Source: an uncultured Maribacter sp. (GTDB lineage Bacteria; Bacteroidota; Bacteroidia; Flavobacteriales; Flavobacteriaceae). Taken from it: a stretch of 64,000 nucleotides of DNA. Of this stretch, positions 56,018 through 64,000 are shown piece after piece. Positions within the stretch are counted from its first letter, which is position 1. Each line of letters opens with the position of its first letter. The notes below the pieces were generated by a model that searched no databases, was not told where the DNA came from, and worked only from the letters and a program-made list of their open reading frames with translations. The stretch spans positions 1 to 64,000 of the forward strand of contig CANMKG010000002.1 of assembly GCA_947498505.1 (NCBI GenBank). The letters are read 5' to 3'. Both the position numbers and the translations under genes were made by a program.

Positions 56018-56845
56018 ATGGAAACGATAAGTACAAATACCGAAGCAATAGTTTCTGAGAATGGAATTCAATTTCCTTCTAAGGTAATGTTGGATTTACA
56101 TAACCTTAAAAAGGTTTATCCAACGCCAAAAGGAGATTATGTGGTTTTAGAGGATTTAAACCTTCAAATTATGAAGGAAGAATTTATTACCATAATTGGA
56201 CATTCTGGATGCGGAAAAACAACAATGCTTTCTATGATAGCTGGATTGAATCCTATTTCTGGAGGTAATATTGCCGTTTTAGGAAATCCAGTTAAAGGTC
56301 CAGGACCAGATCGAGGCGTAATTTTCCAATCACCAAGTCTTATGCCATGGATGACCGCTTTAGAAAACGTGTTACTTGGAGTAAATCAAGTATTTCCACA
56401 TGCATCAAAGAAAGAACGTAAGGAAATTGCAAAATACTATTTGCATAAAGTAGGTCTTGATGGTTCTTTTGATAAAAAGGCAATAGCACTTTCTCAGGGA
56501 ATGCAACAACGTGTAGGTATTGCTAGGGCATTTGCGATAAAGCCCAAAGTATTGTTGTTAGATGAACCTTTTGGAATGTTAGATTCTTTGACACGAGGAG
56601 AATTACAAGATATACTTATTGAGATATGGAATAAAGAAAAAATAACCGCGGTTATGATTACCCATGACGTGGATGAAGCCATTTTTTTAGCGGATCGTGT
56701 AGTAATGATGACAAGTGGTCCAAAAGCGAAAATTGGAGATATTTTGAATATAGATTTTGAACGGCCTAGAACTAGAAAATCGGTTTTAGAGCATAATGAC
56801 TATTACGAATACAGAAAACATTTAATAGATTTTTTAGAGCATTAA
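56018..56845 (+). CDS. Nitrate ABC transporter ATPase 2
   Basis: This 275-aa ABC ATPase has Walker [13 protein letters not shown]-loop FQSPSLMPW, Walker [13 protein letters not shown] and an intact switch His (MITHDVDEA), but a non-canonical signature [15 protein letters not shown]. Its deviation complements that of ATPase 1, so in a heterodimer both changes fall in the same composite ATP site. It closes the nrt operon or reads through to the porin gene 99 bp away. Confidence 0.9.
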   Translation: METISTNTEAIVSENGIQFPSKVMLDLHNLKKVYPTPKGDYVVLEDLNLQIMKEEFITIIGHSGCGKTTMLSMIAGLNPISGGNIAVLGNPVKGPGPDRGVIFQSPSLMPWMTALENVLLGVNQVFPHASKKERKEIAKYYLHKVGLDGSFDKKAIALSQGMQQRVGIARAFAIKPKVLLLDEPFGMLDSLTRGELQDILIEIWNKEKITAVMITHDVDEAIFLADRVVMMTSGPKAKIGDILNIDFERPRTRKSVLEHNDYYEYRKHLIDFLEH

Positions 56846-56902
56846 TAAAATAAAGTACCACAGAATTAATAACCACAAAAACTGATAACTATCATTAATT
56901 GG

Positions 56903-56927
56903 CCCAAGTATAAAAAATACTTTTGGG
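56903..56927 (+). other. Weak hairpin between ATPase 2 and the porin gene
   Basis: CCCAAGTAT (56903-56911) can pair with ATACTTTTGGG (56917-56927) with a two-base bulge, 18 bp before the porin start. It could modulate read-through or translation. A TGATA-AC-TATCA dyad lies just upstream. Neither has independent support. Confidence 0.3.
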
Positions 56928-56944
56928 TATTTAAATAAATACAT

Positions 56945-58201
56945 ATGAAGAAGCAATATTTGATTTTAGGATTAGCACTTTTCGCTATTCAATTAGGATT
57001 TTCTCAATTTACTTTAGAAGGGGAATTTAGACCACGAGCAGAATTATTTAATAACGGATTCAATTATAGATACCAACCAGCAACGGCCGCACCAGCAGGA
57101 AATTTATCTGGTCGTGAGGGAACAGATGCTTTTTTAGGAACATCGGTAAGAGTTGCTTTAAACAGTAAATACAAGGCAGAAGGATACACATTATACGTAG
57201 GAATTCAAGAAGTGTTTCAATTTGGTGATAGAACTCAAATTTCTGCAGCAGGAAATGGAAACTTCAGAGTTCAAGAAGCATGGGCAGATTTAAAGCTTTC
57301 TGAAAAATGGAGTTTTAAACTTGGTAGACAACCATTATCATATGATGACCAGAGGATTCTTGGTGGCTTAGGCTGGGCACAGCAAGCACGTACGCACGAT
57401 GTTGGTATTATTAAATTTAAAGATAGCGGATTTGCACTTGATGCAGGGTACTCACTTAATACTTTAGGAGATAATATTTACGATACTGCACTACTTTTTT
57501 CATATAGAGATTTAGCATTTGTACATGCTAATAAAACGTTCGGAAAGGTTAGCTTAAGTGGTTTGGTAATGAATACAACTTTTCAAGCAGGTACCGAAGA
57601 TAAATCTAGTTTACTAACAGCTGGTATACATGCAAAAGCTAAGTTTGGAAAGTTAGGGTTAGCTGCAAATGCTTACTTACAAGACGGACAAAGAGTAGGT
57701 GATGTAGATGTTAAAGGAGCGTACCTAGTTAGTTTAAATGCTAACCTTAAAACATCTGAAAAAATAGCGTTAATGGCTGGAGCGGAAATAATTTCTGGAA
57801 CAAAAGATGATTCTGCTGCATTTTTTCCATTGTATGGTACAAACCATAAATTCAATGGTTTAATGGATAGATTTTACGTAGGTAACCATGCTATTGGTAG
57901 TGGTTTAGTAGATTTTAACCTTGGAGCAAGTTTTAAACTAGGAAAGGGTTACAATTTAACACTTAAAGGACATACGTTTAAAGAAGAATCTAGAGCTAAA
58001 AATGCTCTCGGACAAGAGATAGATTTAGTAATTGCAAAAGCATTTAAAGGATATAAAATAGTTGCTGGATACTCTCAGTTTTTTGAAAGTGATGATTTCC
58101 CTAATCCAGCAGGAAATCCAGAAGCAAAAGGTACTCAAAATTGGGCATGGGCAATGTTAATTATAAAGCCTAAGTTTTTAAATACGGCTAAAGCTCAATA
58201 A
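56945..58201 (+). CDS. Outer-membrane porin, alginate-export/OprD-like family
   Basis: This 418-aa protein has a signal peptide (MKKQYLILGLALFAIQLGFSQ) and an outer-membrane barrel pattern: FTLEGEFRPRAELFNNGFNY, alternating strands such as YTLYVGIQEVFQFGDRTQI and WSFKLGRQPLSYDDQRILGG. It matches the alginate-export (AlgE-like) porin domain. In a nitrate-uptake operon it most likely lets nitrate cross the outer membrane. The C-terminal strand IKPKFLNTAKAQ ends without the usual Phe. A strong terminator follows. Confidence 0.82.
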   Translation: MKKQYLILGLALFAIQLGFSQFTLEGEFRPRAELFNNGFNYRYQPATAAPAGNLSGREGTDAFLGTSVRVALNSKYKAEGYTLYVGIQEVFQFGDRTQISAAGNGNFRVQEAWADLKLSEKWSFKLGRQPLSYDDQRILGGLGWAQQARTHDVGIIKFKDSGFALDAGYSLNTLGDNIYDTALLFSYRDLAFVHANKTFGKVSLSGLVMNTTFQAGTEDKSSLLTAGIHAKAKFGKLGLAANAYLQDGQRVGDVDVKGAYLVSLNANLKTSEKIALMAGAEIISGTKDDSAAFFPLYGTNHKFNGLMDRFYVGNHAIGSGLVDFNLGASFKLGKGYNLTLKGHTFKEESRAKNALGQEIDLVIAKAFKGYKIVAGYSQFFESDDFPNPAGNPEAKGTQNWAWAMLIIKPKFLNTAKAQ

Positions 58202-58225
58202 ATAAAATTACTTTGTTTTGATGTA

Positions 58226-58267
58226 AAGCTATCATAACTATTTATATGTTGTGGTAGCTTTTTTTGG
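58226..58267 (+). terminator. Intrinsic terminator after the porin gene
   Basis: AAGCTATCATAAC (58226-58238) pairs along all 13 positions (three wobbles) with GTTGTGGTAGCTT (58248-58260). Seven consecutive Ts follow, counting the stem end. Confidence 0.85.
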
Positions 58268-58303
58268 TTTTTACATCGCTACGTATTCTCCTATTAATTT
58301 TAA

Positions 58304-58311
58304 TATATTTG
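58304..58311 (+). promoter_or_regulatory. Response-regulator -7 box TATATTTG
   Basis: TATATTTG matches TAnnTTTG exactly and lies only 4 bp before the ATG, so the transcript would be nearly leaderless. An isolated ACGTA half-site lies at 58281-58285 without a matching right half. Confidence 0.5.
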
Positions 58312-58315
58312 TAAA

Positions 58316-58990
58316 ATGTCGCAACTTAAAATACGTATTGTTTTAGCAGATGACCATTCGCTCGTTAGAGACGGTATACGCTCTCTTATTGAAAGTGAAT
58401 CGGACTTGGAAGTAATAGGTGAAGCTTCAAACGGATTAGAAGCCATAACTATGGTTAAAGACTTAACTCCAGATTTACTTATTATTGATATTCGTATGCC
58501 AGAAATGAATGGTATTGATGCTGTTTCTGAACTTAACAAACAAGGAGTGGATGTTAATTGCATTATTCTTTCAATGCATGATTCTGAAGAGTATATTTTA
58601 AAATCAGTTAGTGCTGGCGCCAAGGGATATTTACTAAAAGATACGGGAAAAGAGGAGTTTTTAAAAGCTATACATACTGTTCAAAATGGAGGTAAGTATT
58701 TTAGTGGAGATATTTCCAATGTGCTGGTAAATAATTTATTAAGTCCTAAAAACACCGTTGTTGCTAAAAGTACCGAAGAGAAGAAAAAAGACAATCACTT
58801 CGATTTAACAAACAAAGAACTAAAGGTGTTGCAGCTTGTTTTATCAGGGCTAACAAATAAACAAATATCTGAGCAATTGCAAAATAGCAAACGTACTATT
58901 GAAACCCACCGTTTTAATCTAATGCGTAAGATGGAGGTGAAAAATTTAATTGACCTTTCTAAAAAAGCAAGACAACATAACTTAGTGTAA
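58316..58990 (+). CDS. NarL-like response regulator
   Basis: This 224-aa regulator has a receiver domain with the acidic pair Asp12/Asp13 (VLADDHSLVRDG), phospho-acceptor Asp58 (LLIIDIRMPEMNG) and the switch Lys in AKGYLLKDTGKEEF. A linker (about 130-160) leads to a LuxR/NarL HTH (LTNKELKVLQLVLSGLTNKQ, SKRTIETHRFNLMRKM). It is the probable partner of the NarX-like kinase in the opposite operon and would adjust the pathway to nitrate/nitrite. It has its own promoter between the porin terminator and the nitrate reductase gene. Confidence 0.92.
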   Translation: MSQLKIRIVLADDHSLVRDGIRSLIESESDLEVIGEASNGLEAITMVKDLTPDLLIIDIRMPEMNGIDAVSELNKQGVDVNCIILSMHDSEEYILKSVSAGAKGYLLKDTGKEEFLKAIHTVQNGGKYFSGDISNVLVNNLLSPKNTVVAKSTEEKKKDNHFDLTNKELKVLQLVLSGLTNKQISEQLQNSKRTIETHRFNLMRKMEVKNLIDLSKKARQHNLV

Positions 58991-59150
58991 AATTGCGCTT
59001 AATTTAGAGCTTTTAAGTTGTCATAAATACTTCATTTTTTTACGCTAAAAAAGGAGCAAACAAAAGAAATTCACTGAAAATATGGTGATTTAAACTTTTC
59101 TTTTTGAGAATTCTTTTAAATATACCCCTTACTATTACGGATTAATTACT

Positions 59151-59164
59151 ACGTATTAATACGT
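59151..59164. promoter_or_regulatory. Perfect dyad operator ACGTA-TTAA-TACGT upstream of the nitrate reductase gene
   Basis: The 15-bp string is identical to the globin-operon operator at 48621. It lies 52 bp before the ATG and runs into TAATTTTA, a -7-like sequence. A TACCTTTC just downstream is an alternative -7. Confidence 0.8.
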
Positions 59165-59216
59165 AATTTTATACCTTTCCACTTTCTAAATTGGGTTATT
59201 CAATAATACAAAAACG

Positions 59217-62200
59217 ATGCAAGAAAAGAAGATTCATAAAACAATTTGTAGCTACTGTGGAGTAGGTTGCGGCATTAATGTGGAAGTGGATACTAAGGGC
59301 ACTATTAGTGTTAGCGGCAATGAACAGTACCCGGTAAACAAGGGAATGCTGTGCTCTAAAGGAATGAACCTTAACTATGTTGCTCAAAATACTACAGATC
59401 GTATTTTACACCCAGAAATGCGTTGGAGTAAAAACCACCCCCTTCAAAAAGTTACGTGGGATACAGCTTTAGATCGTGCTGCAGCTGTTTTTAAAAGTAT
59501 TATTGATAAGCATGGGCCAGATAGTGTAGGTTTTTATGTTTCTGGACAGTGTTTGACTGAGGAGTATTACTTGGCTAATAAAATTATAAAAGGGTTTATT
59601 GGAAGTAATAATATTGATACCAATTCGAGATTATGCATGAGTTCTGCCGTAGTTGGGTATAAAAAGACAATTGGTGAAGATTCTGTGCCAATCTCTTATG
59701 AAGATATTGAATTAGGCGATTGTTTTTTAATTGCAGGAGCCAACCCAGCCTGGTGCCACCCTATTTTATTTAGACGTTTAGAAAAACATAAGGAGAATAA
59801 TCCAAATGTAAAAATTATAGTAGTTGATCCGCGTAAAACACAAACATGTGCTTCTGCCGATTTACATCTTCAAATAATACCAGGAACAGATATTATTCTT
59901 TTTAATGCTATTGCAAGGTGGCTTATAGAAAAAAATAAAATTGATAAAGCTTTTATCAAAAAGCACACAGTAAATTTTGATGCATGTAAAGAAAGCGCAT
60001 TTCAATTAACGATTAGACAGGCAGCAGAAAAATGTGGTGTAACTTCAGAGGAAATTAAAAGAGCAGCAAGTTTTATAGGGGAAGCAAGTGGTTTTATTAG
60101 CATGTGGACCATGGGGCTAAACCAGAGTATTGTTGGCGTAGATAAAAATGTATCGCTCTTAAATTTGTCATTACTAACAGGTCAAATAGGAAAACCAGGT
60201 TCTGGTCCATTTTCACTTACAGGTCAACCAAATGCCATGGGTGGAAGAGAAGTTGGAGGAATGGCTAACTTATTGGCAGTTCATAAAGATTTAAATAACC
60301 CAGAACACCGAAAAGAAGTAGCAACGTATTGGGGAGGTAAAGATATTAACCCCAAACCAGGATATACGGCTACCGAAATGTTTGATGCTCTAGATAACGG
60401 AAAATTAAAAGCCATTTGGGTAATTTGTACAAACCCCGTGGTAAGTATGCCTAATGCTAATAAGGTAGATAGAGCTCTTAAAAAGGCGAGTTTTGTTGTT
60501 GTTCAAGATATTTCACATAATTCTGAAACCACAAAGTATGCAGATTTGCTTTTGCCAGCTGCTGGATGGTTAGAAAAAGAAGGAACAATGACAAATTCTG
60601 AACGTAGAATTAGTTATCTACCTAAGGTTATTGATGCTCCAGGAGAAGCTTTACCTGATGTAGAAATATTATGGCGTTTTGCACAAAAAATGAATTTCCC
60701 TGGATTTAATTATGAAAGCGCTAGTGAAGTTTATGATGAGTATTGCTTAATGACCAAAGGAACCAATATTGATGTGTCTGGACTTTCATACAGTCGCTTA
60801 CAAAACGAAGGCAGTTTTCAATGGCCGGTCCCGCATAGAACACATAAAGGCACTCCACGATTGTTTCAAGATAAATCGTTTTATACTTCTTCTGTAAAAG
60901 CACAATTTAACGCACCAGTTAATTTGTACAATCAGTCAGAAGAAACTAACAAGGAGTATCCATTAATTTTAAATACAGGTAGAGTACGTGATCAATGGCA
61001 TACAAGAACCAAAACAGGAAAAGTAAAACGTTTACTTACGCATATACCTATGCCTTATTTAGAAATAAATAAAGTTGATGCGTATTTAAGAGGACTACAA
61101 GATGGCGATATTGCTGTTGTAAAAAGTAGAAGAGGAGAAGTACAGGTAAAAGTAAAGGTCAATTTTGATATTCGAGAAAAAGTAGTGTTTTTACCAATGC
61201 ACTGGGGTAAAATTTTGAATAGTAATTTTGGTAGAGCAAACAATCTTACCAATGATGTTGTTGACCCGGTTTCTAAGGAGCCAGATTTTAAATATTGTGC
61301 TGTTGAGGTAACTAAGTACGAAAAAGAAAAACAAAAAATAGTTGTAGTTGGTGCAGGAGCCGCTGCTTACCGTTTTATACAAACATATAGGGAAAATAAC
61401 GAACTAGATGAGCTTCATGTTTTTTCTAAAGAGGCTTTCCCATTTTACAATAGAGTTTTACTTCCAGAATATATTAATGAAGAACTTTCTTGGGAAGCTC
61501 TTGAAAAACTTAAAAAAGGAGAGTTAGAAAAACTCAATGTACAGCTATACCCTAGTAACGGAATACAAAAAGTTTCACCAGAGGAAAAACAAGTTACTGA
61601 TGATTTAGGAAATGTACATTCATATGACTTGCTGGTAATGGCAACAGGAAGCAGGGCTTTTGTGCCAAACGAAATTCCAATGGATATGCCAGGAGCCTTT
61701 ACTATGCGAGAGCGTGGAGATGCAGATAGAATGCGTAGATATTTAGAGGAAACAGGTTTACCAGCAAATGAACAACATGTTGTAATTGCAGGTGGAGGAC
61801 TTTTAGGTCTAGAGTTAGCTGCTGCATTGAAAAAAATTAATATTAACATAAGTATTATACAGCGTGCACCACGCCTAATGGAGCGTCAATTAGACCGTGT
61901 AGCTAGCAGATTATTAGCAGAAGACGTTGCAGAAAGAGGCATAAAGGTGTATTACGATAATGAGGTAAGTACTGTTTTTGAGGATCGAGATAGTGAACAT
62001 TCGCTAATGGTAAGTCTAAAAACTGGTAGAACGGTACGTTGTAATGCAATAGTTTATGCAATAGGAACAAGACCTAATGTAGAACTTGCCAGAGATGCTA
62101 ATTTAAAATTAGGACGTGGAGTAAAAGTGAATCCGTATTTACAAACAAGTGACCCTTCTATTTTTGCTTTGGGTGAAATAGCAGAATTTGAAAATTCGCT

Positions 62201-62747
62201 CTTTGGTATTACTTCTGCAGCCGAACAACAAGCAGATATTGCGGCAAAATACATCCTTGGGGATTTAGGAAGTATATATCAAGGTTCTGTACTTATGAAT
62301 ATTTTAAAGTTTGAAAATCTGGAGTTGTGTAGTATAGGTATGGTAAATACACCCGCAGGAGATTCCAGTTACGAAGAAATAATTTTAATGGACGTAAGTA
62401 AGCGTTTTTACAAAAAATGTATTGTAAAAGACGATACATTGAAAGGCGCTATTTTAATGGGTGATAAAAATGAGTTTGCCGAGTTTAAAAGGCTTATAGA
62501 GGAAGAAATTGAATTGTCAGAGAAGCGTGAAGAATTACTTAGAGGGGCAACAAATACCGAACCTTTAAAAGGGAAATTGGTATGTTCATGTAGTCAGGTA
62601 GGAGAAGGTAATATTCAAGATGCCATTGAGGGCGGATGTACAGATTTCCCCAAACTATGTGCACAAACAGGTGCAGGTCTTGGTTGCGGTAGCTGTAAAC
62701 CTGAAGTAAAAAGTATTCTAGAATCAGCATTATTAGTAACAGCATAA
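59217..62747 (+). CDS. Assimilatory nitrate reductase fused to NirB-like FAD and BFD domains
   Basis: This is a 1176-aa fusion. Residues 1-690 are a molybdopterin nitrate reductase: [4Fe-4S] ligands C11-x2-C14-x3-C18 and C46 (NKGMLCSKG), a Cys Mo ligand in NSRLCMSSAVVGYKK, and LTGQPNAMGGREVGGMANLL. From about 706 follows an FAD/NAD oxidoreductase like the N-terminus of NirB (KIVVVGAGAAAYRFI, VVIAGGGLLGLELAAAL), and from about 1120 a BFD [2Fe-2S] domain (LVCSCSQVGEGN, GAGLGCGSCKPE). It reduces nitrate to nitrite in the cytoplasm, with NAD(P)H electrons entering through the fused flavin part, which replaces the separate NasB/NasC-type reductase of other bacteria. The next gene starts 12 bp on. 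Confidence 0.93.
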   Translation: MQEKKIHKTICSYCGVGCGINVEVDTKGTISVSGNEQYPVNKGMLCSKGMNLNYVAQNTTDRILHPEMRWSKNHPLQKVTWDTALDRAAAVFKSIIDKHGPDSVGFYVSGQCLTEEYYLANKIIKGFIGSNNIDTNSRLCMSSAVVGYKKTIGEDSVPISYEDIELGDCFLIAGANPAWCHPILFRRLEKHKENNPNVKIIVVDPRKTQTCASADLHLQIIPGTDIILFNAIARWLIEKNKIDKAFIKKHTVNFDACKESAFQLTIRQAAEKCGVTSEEIKRAASFIGEASGFISMWTMGLNQSIVGVDKNVSLLNLSLLTGQIGKPGSGPFSLTGQPNAMGGREVGGMANLLAVHKDLNNPEHRKEVATYWGGKDINPKPGYTATEMFDALDNGKLKAIWVICTNPVVSMPNANKVDRALKKASFVVVQDISHNSETTKYADLLLPAAGWLEKEGTMTNSERRISYLPKVIDAPGEALPDVEILWRFAQKMNFPGFNYESASEVYDEYCLMTKGTNIDVSGLSYSRLQNEGSFQWPVPHRTHKGTPRLFQDKSFYTSSVKAQFNAPVNLYNQSEETNKEYPLILNTGRVRDQWHTRTKTGKVKRLLTHIPMPYLEINKVDAYLRGLQDGDIAVVKSRRGEVQVKVKVNFDIREKVVFLPMHWGKILNSNFGRANNLTNDVVDPVSKEPDFKYCAVEVTKYEKEKQKIVVVGAGAAAYRFIQTYRENNELDELHVFSKEAFPFYNRVLLPEYINEELSWEALEKLKKGELEKLNVQLYPSNGIQKVSPEEKQVTDDLGNVHSYDLLVMATGSRAFVPNEIPMDMPGAFTMRERGDADRMRRYLEETGLPANEQHVVIAGGGLLGLELAAALKKININISIIQRAPRLMERQLDRVASRLLAEDVAERGIKVYYDNEVSTVFEDRDSEHSLMVSLKTGRTVRCNAIVYAIGTRPNVELARDANLKLGRGVKVNPYLQTSDPSIFALGEIAEFENSLFGITSAAEQQADIAAKYILGDLGSIYQGSVLMNILKFENLELCSIGMVNTPAGDSSYEEIILMDVSKRFYKKCIVKDDTLKGAILMGDKNEFAEFKRLIEEEIELSEKREELLRGATNTEPLKGKLVCSCSQVGEGNIQDAIEGGCTDFPKLCAQTGAGLGCGSCKPEVKSILESALLVTA

Positions 62748-62758
62748 CGTAAGAAATT

Positions 62759-64000
62759 ATGAACGATAATCTTCATCGTATATTAATAAAAGGAGGGGTA
62801 ACATCTCCTGGAGAGTTAAAAGATTTAATAGCAATGCTAGAGCAAATGGGGCTTACATATGTGCATTTTGGCTCTCGACAAGATTTGCTTTTTCCTATTC
62901 CTGAAAATGCTGCTGACACCTTAGACAAGTTTTCAAAGGTTAAAACGGATGTTATTGAAGAAAGAAGCTTACAAAATATAGTGTCTTCATATGTTTCTGC
63001 AGATGCGTTTGATATGACGTATTGGTTAAAAGGATCAACCTATTTATATTTATTGGAACGGTTTGATTATCTACCAAAACTAAAAATTAATATAACCGAT
63101 CCTAAACAACGTTTAGTTCCTCTTTTTAGTGGAGACTTAAATTTTATTGCATCAGAAAGCGAAGATTATTGGTATTTAAATGTTAAACTACCACATTGGG
63201 ATCAGTCCCAGTATTATCCAGTATTAATATATAGCTGGGATATTATTACAATTTCAAAGGCAATAGAAAATATTTATGAAGATGTTTCTGATGTTGATGA
63301 GCTGTTTTACATTTTAAACCAAACAACAAAAACCAATAATAAAACGATAGATAAGGCCCTGGAAGTACCTTATTTAACTTTTCCGTATTACGAAGGAGTT
63401 AATAGAATGGGTATAGATCAGTATTGGCTTGGTTTATATTGGAGAAATAATAAATATGATTTAGGTTTTCTAAAAGAATTCTGTGGTTTTTGTTTAGATA
63501 ATAGTATCGGGAAAATTTGTATTACTCCTTGGAAATCTTTCATTGTAAAGGGAATTAAACAAAAGAGCAGACCAGAACTAGAGCGTTTTTTAGGTAAATG
63601 GGGAATTAACATTAGGCATTCGCAATTGGAAATGAATTGGCACTTACCGGTGGATGACAAAGAGGCCTTAGATCTTAAAAACTTTTTAGTGCGTAGTTTT
63701 GATCAAAATGATATTAGTACATATGGTCTTACTTTTGGAATTAGCAGTAACCCGGTTAAAACCTCACATTTTTCATCGGTAATAATTCAGAAAAACTCAA
63801 TGCCAGAAATGGTAAAAGGTTTCGAAGTAAGATCAACTTATAATGTATTACACTTTAAAGGCTTTGATCCTAACCTTCAAGAATTAATAACCTACGCTCA
63901 GGATGTTGATAAAATTGAGTTGCCTGGTTTATTGATGGAACTAAGTAAAAAGTATTTCGATGAGTTGGGGCAAGAAAAATCAATTGGATCCAGTAATGAT
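62759..64000 (+). CDS. Nitrite/sulfite reductase half-domain-like protein, partial (runs off right edge)
   Basis: The ATG at 62759 opens a frame to the window end, 414 codons so far. The start IKGGVTSPGELKDLIAMLEQ followed by MGLTYVHFGSRQDLLFPI is a ferredoxin-like half of the siroheme reductase family, comparable with GGEITPDKLIALGEIAKKY of NirB. A second such half appears near residues 230-280 (FGFCLDNS-like; seen as CGFCLDNSIGKICITPWKS). No C-x5-C plus C-x3-C siroheme/[4Fe-4S] site is present in the visible part, so it is probably not catalytic. The missing C-terminus may carry a rubredoxin-like electron-transfer domain, as I recall for long proteins at this position in related genomes. 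It is likely an electron donor or accessory for the nitrate reductase. Confidence 0.7.
   Translation, partial: MNDNLHRILIKGGVTSPGELKDLIAMLEQMGLTYVHFGSRQDLLFPIPENAADTLDKFSKVKTDVIEERSLQNIVSSYVSADAFDMTYWLKGSTYLYLLERFDYLPKLKINITDPKQRLVPLFSGDLNFIASESEDYWYLNVKLPHWDQSQYYPVLIYSWDIITISKAIENIYEDVSDVDELFYILNQTTKTNNKTIDKALEVPYLTFPYYEGVNRMGIDQYWLGLYWRNNKYDLGFLKEFCGFCLDNSIGKICITPWKSFIVKGIKQKSRPELERFLGKWGINIRHSQLEMNWHLPVDDKEALDLKNFLVRSFDQNDISTYGLTFGISSNPVKTSHFSSVIIQKNSMPEMVKGFEVRSTYNVLHFKGFDPNLQELITYAQDVDKIELPGLLMELSKKYFDELGQEKSIGSSND

Overview
The window looks like a chromosomal segment of a member of the Flavobacteriaceae (Bacteroidota). It is AT-rich, promoters carry TAnnTTTG-like -7 boxes with no clear Shine-Dalgarno use, several lipoproteins are typical of the phylum, and protein families such as DUF4202, DUF7009, BACON-type domains and YRYGFQGQ-type Rhs cores are characteristic of it. 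I cannot name the species. I see no tRNA, rRNA, CRISPR array, insertion sequence or phage integrase.

Region 1 (1-38613, all minus strand, almost no gaps) is one long array transcribed right to left. It opens with a MORN-repeat protein that has a candidate -1 frameshift site. A type II secretion / type IV pilus-like machine follows: K-, I-, J- and G-like pseudopilins, the inner-membrane platform protein GspF, a methylase-less prepilin peptidase, the ATPase GspE, the secretin GspD, GspL/M-like and GspC-like assembly proteins, an Fn3 lipoprotein and a membrane-anchored OmpH/Skp-like protein. The same strand then encodes a repeat-rich tail-fibre-like protein, a lipoprotein and three giant Sec-signal proteins: an SpvB/TcB-like protein (2069 aa), a modular LRR/Ig protein with a YD-type C-terminus (2692 aa), and an Rhs protein of more than 3325 aa that runs off the left edge just as its Rhs core ends. 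A LolA-like periplasmic protein lies between the last two. The layout suggests a dedicated secretion machine with its giant Rhs/Tc-like cargo; that link is inferred.

Region 2 (38784-64000) is a complete nitrate-assimilation island built around a divergent promoter at about 45.2 kb. Leftward genes are nirB, nirD, a DUF4202 gene, a NarX-like histidine kinase, a siroheme dehydrogenase/chelatase and a DUF7009 gene, ending at an intrinsic terminator. Rightward genes are cobA (siroheme), a NarK-type transporter, an FNR-like regulator with four candidate Fe-S cysteines, a five-gene globin/electron-transfer module (single-domain globin, c-heme lipoprotein, di-heme membrane protein, FAD/NAD/[2Fe-2S] reductase, pentaheme cytochrome), an nrtABCD-type ABC importer, an outer-membrane porin, a NarL-like response regulator, a fused nitrate reductase (Mo subunit + FAD domain + BFD), and a protein resembling the ferredoxin-like halves of nitrite reductase that runs off the right edge.

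The nitrate genes appear to form one regulon. A dyad of the form ACGTA-N4-TACGT, perfect or with one base changed in the left half, sits upstream of nirB/cobA, narK, the globin operon, nrtA and the nitrate reductase gene. Its 5-4-5 geometry is that of Crp/Fnr-family operators, so the FNR-like protein encoded in the cluster is the natural candidate to bind it. The pathway is nitrate uptake (porin, Nrt, NarK), nitrate reductase, then siroheme NirBD to ammonium, with siroheme supplied by CobA and the Met8/CysG-N-like enzyme. The globin module plausibly handles NO or electron overflow.
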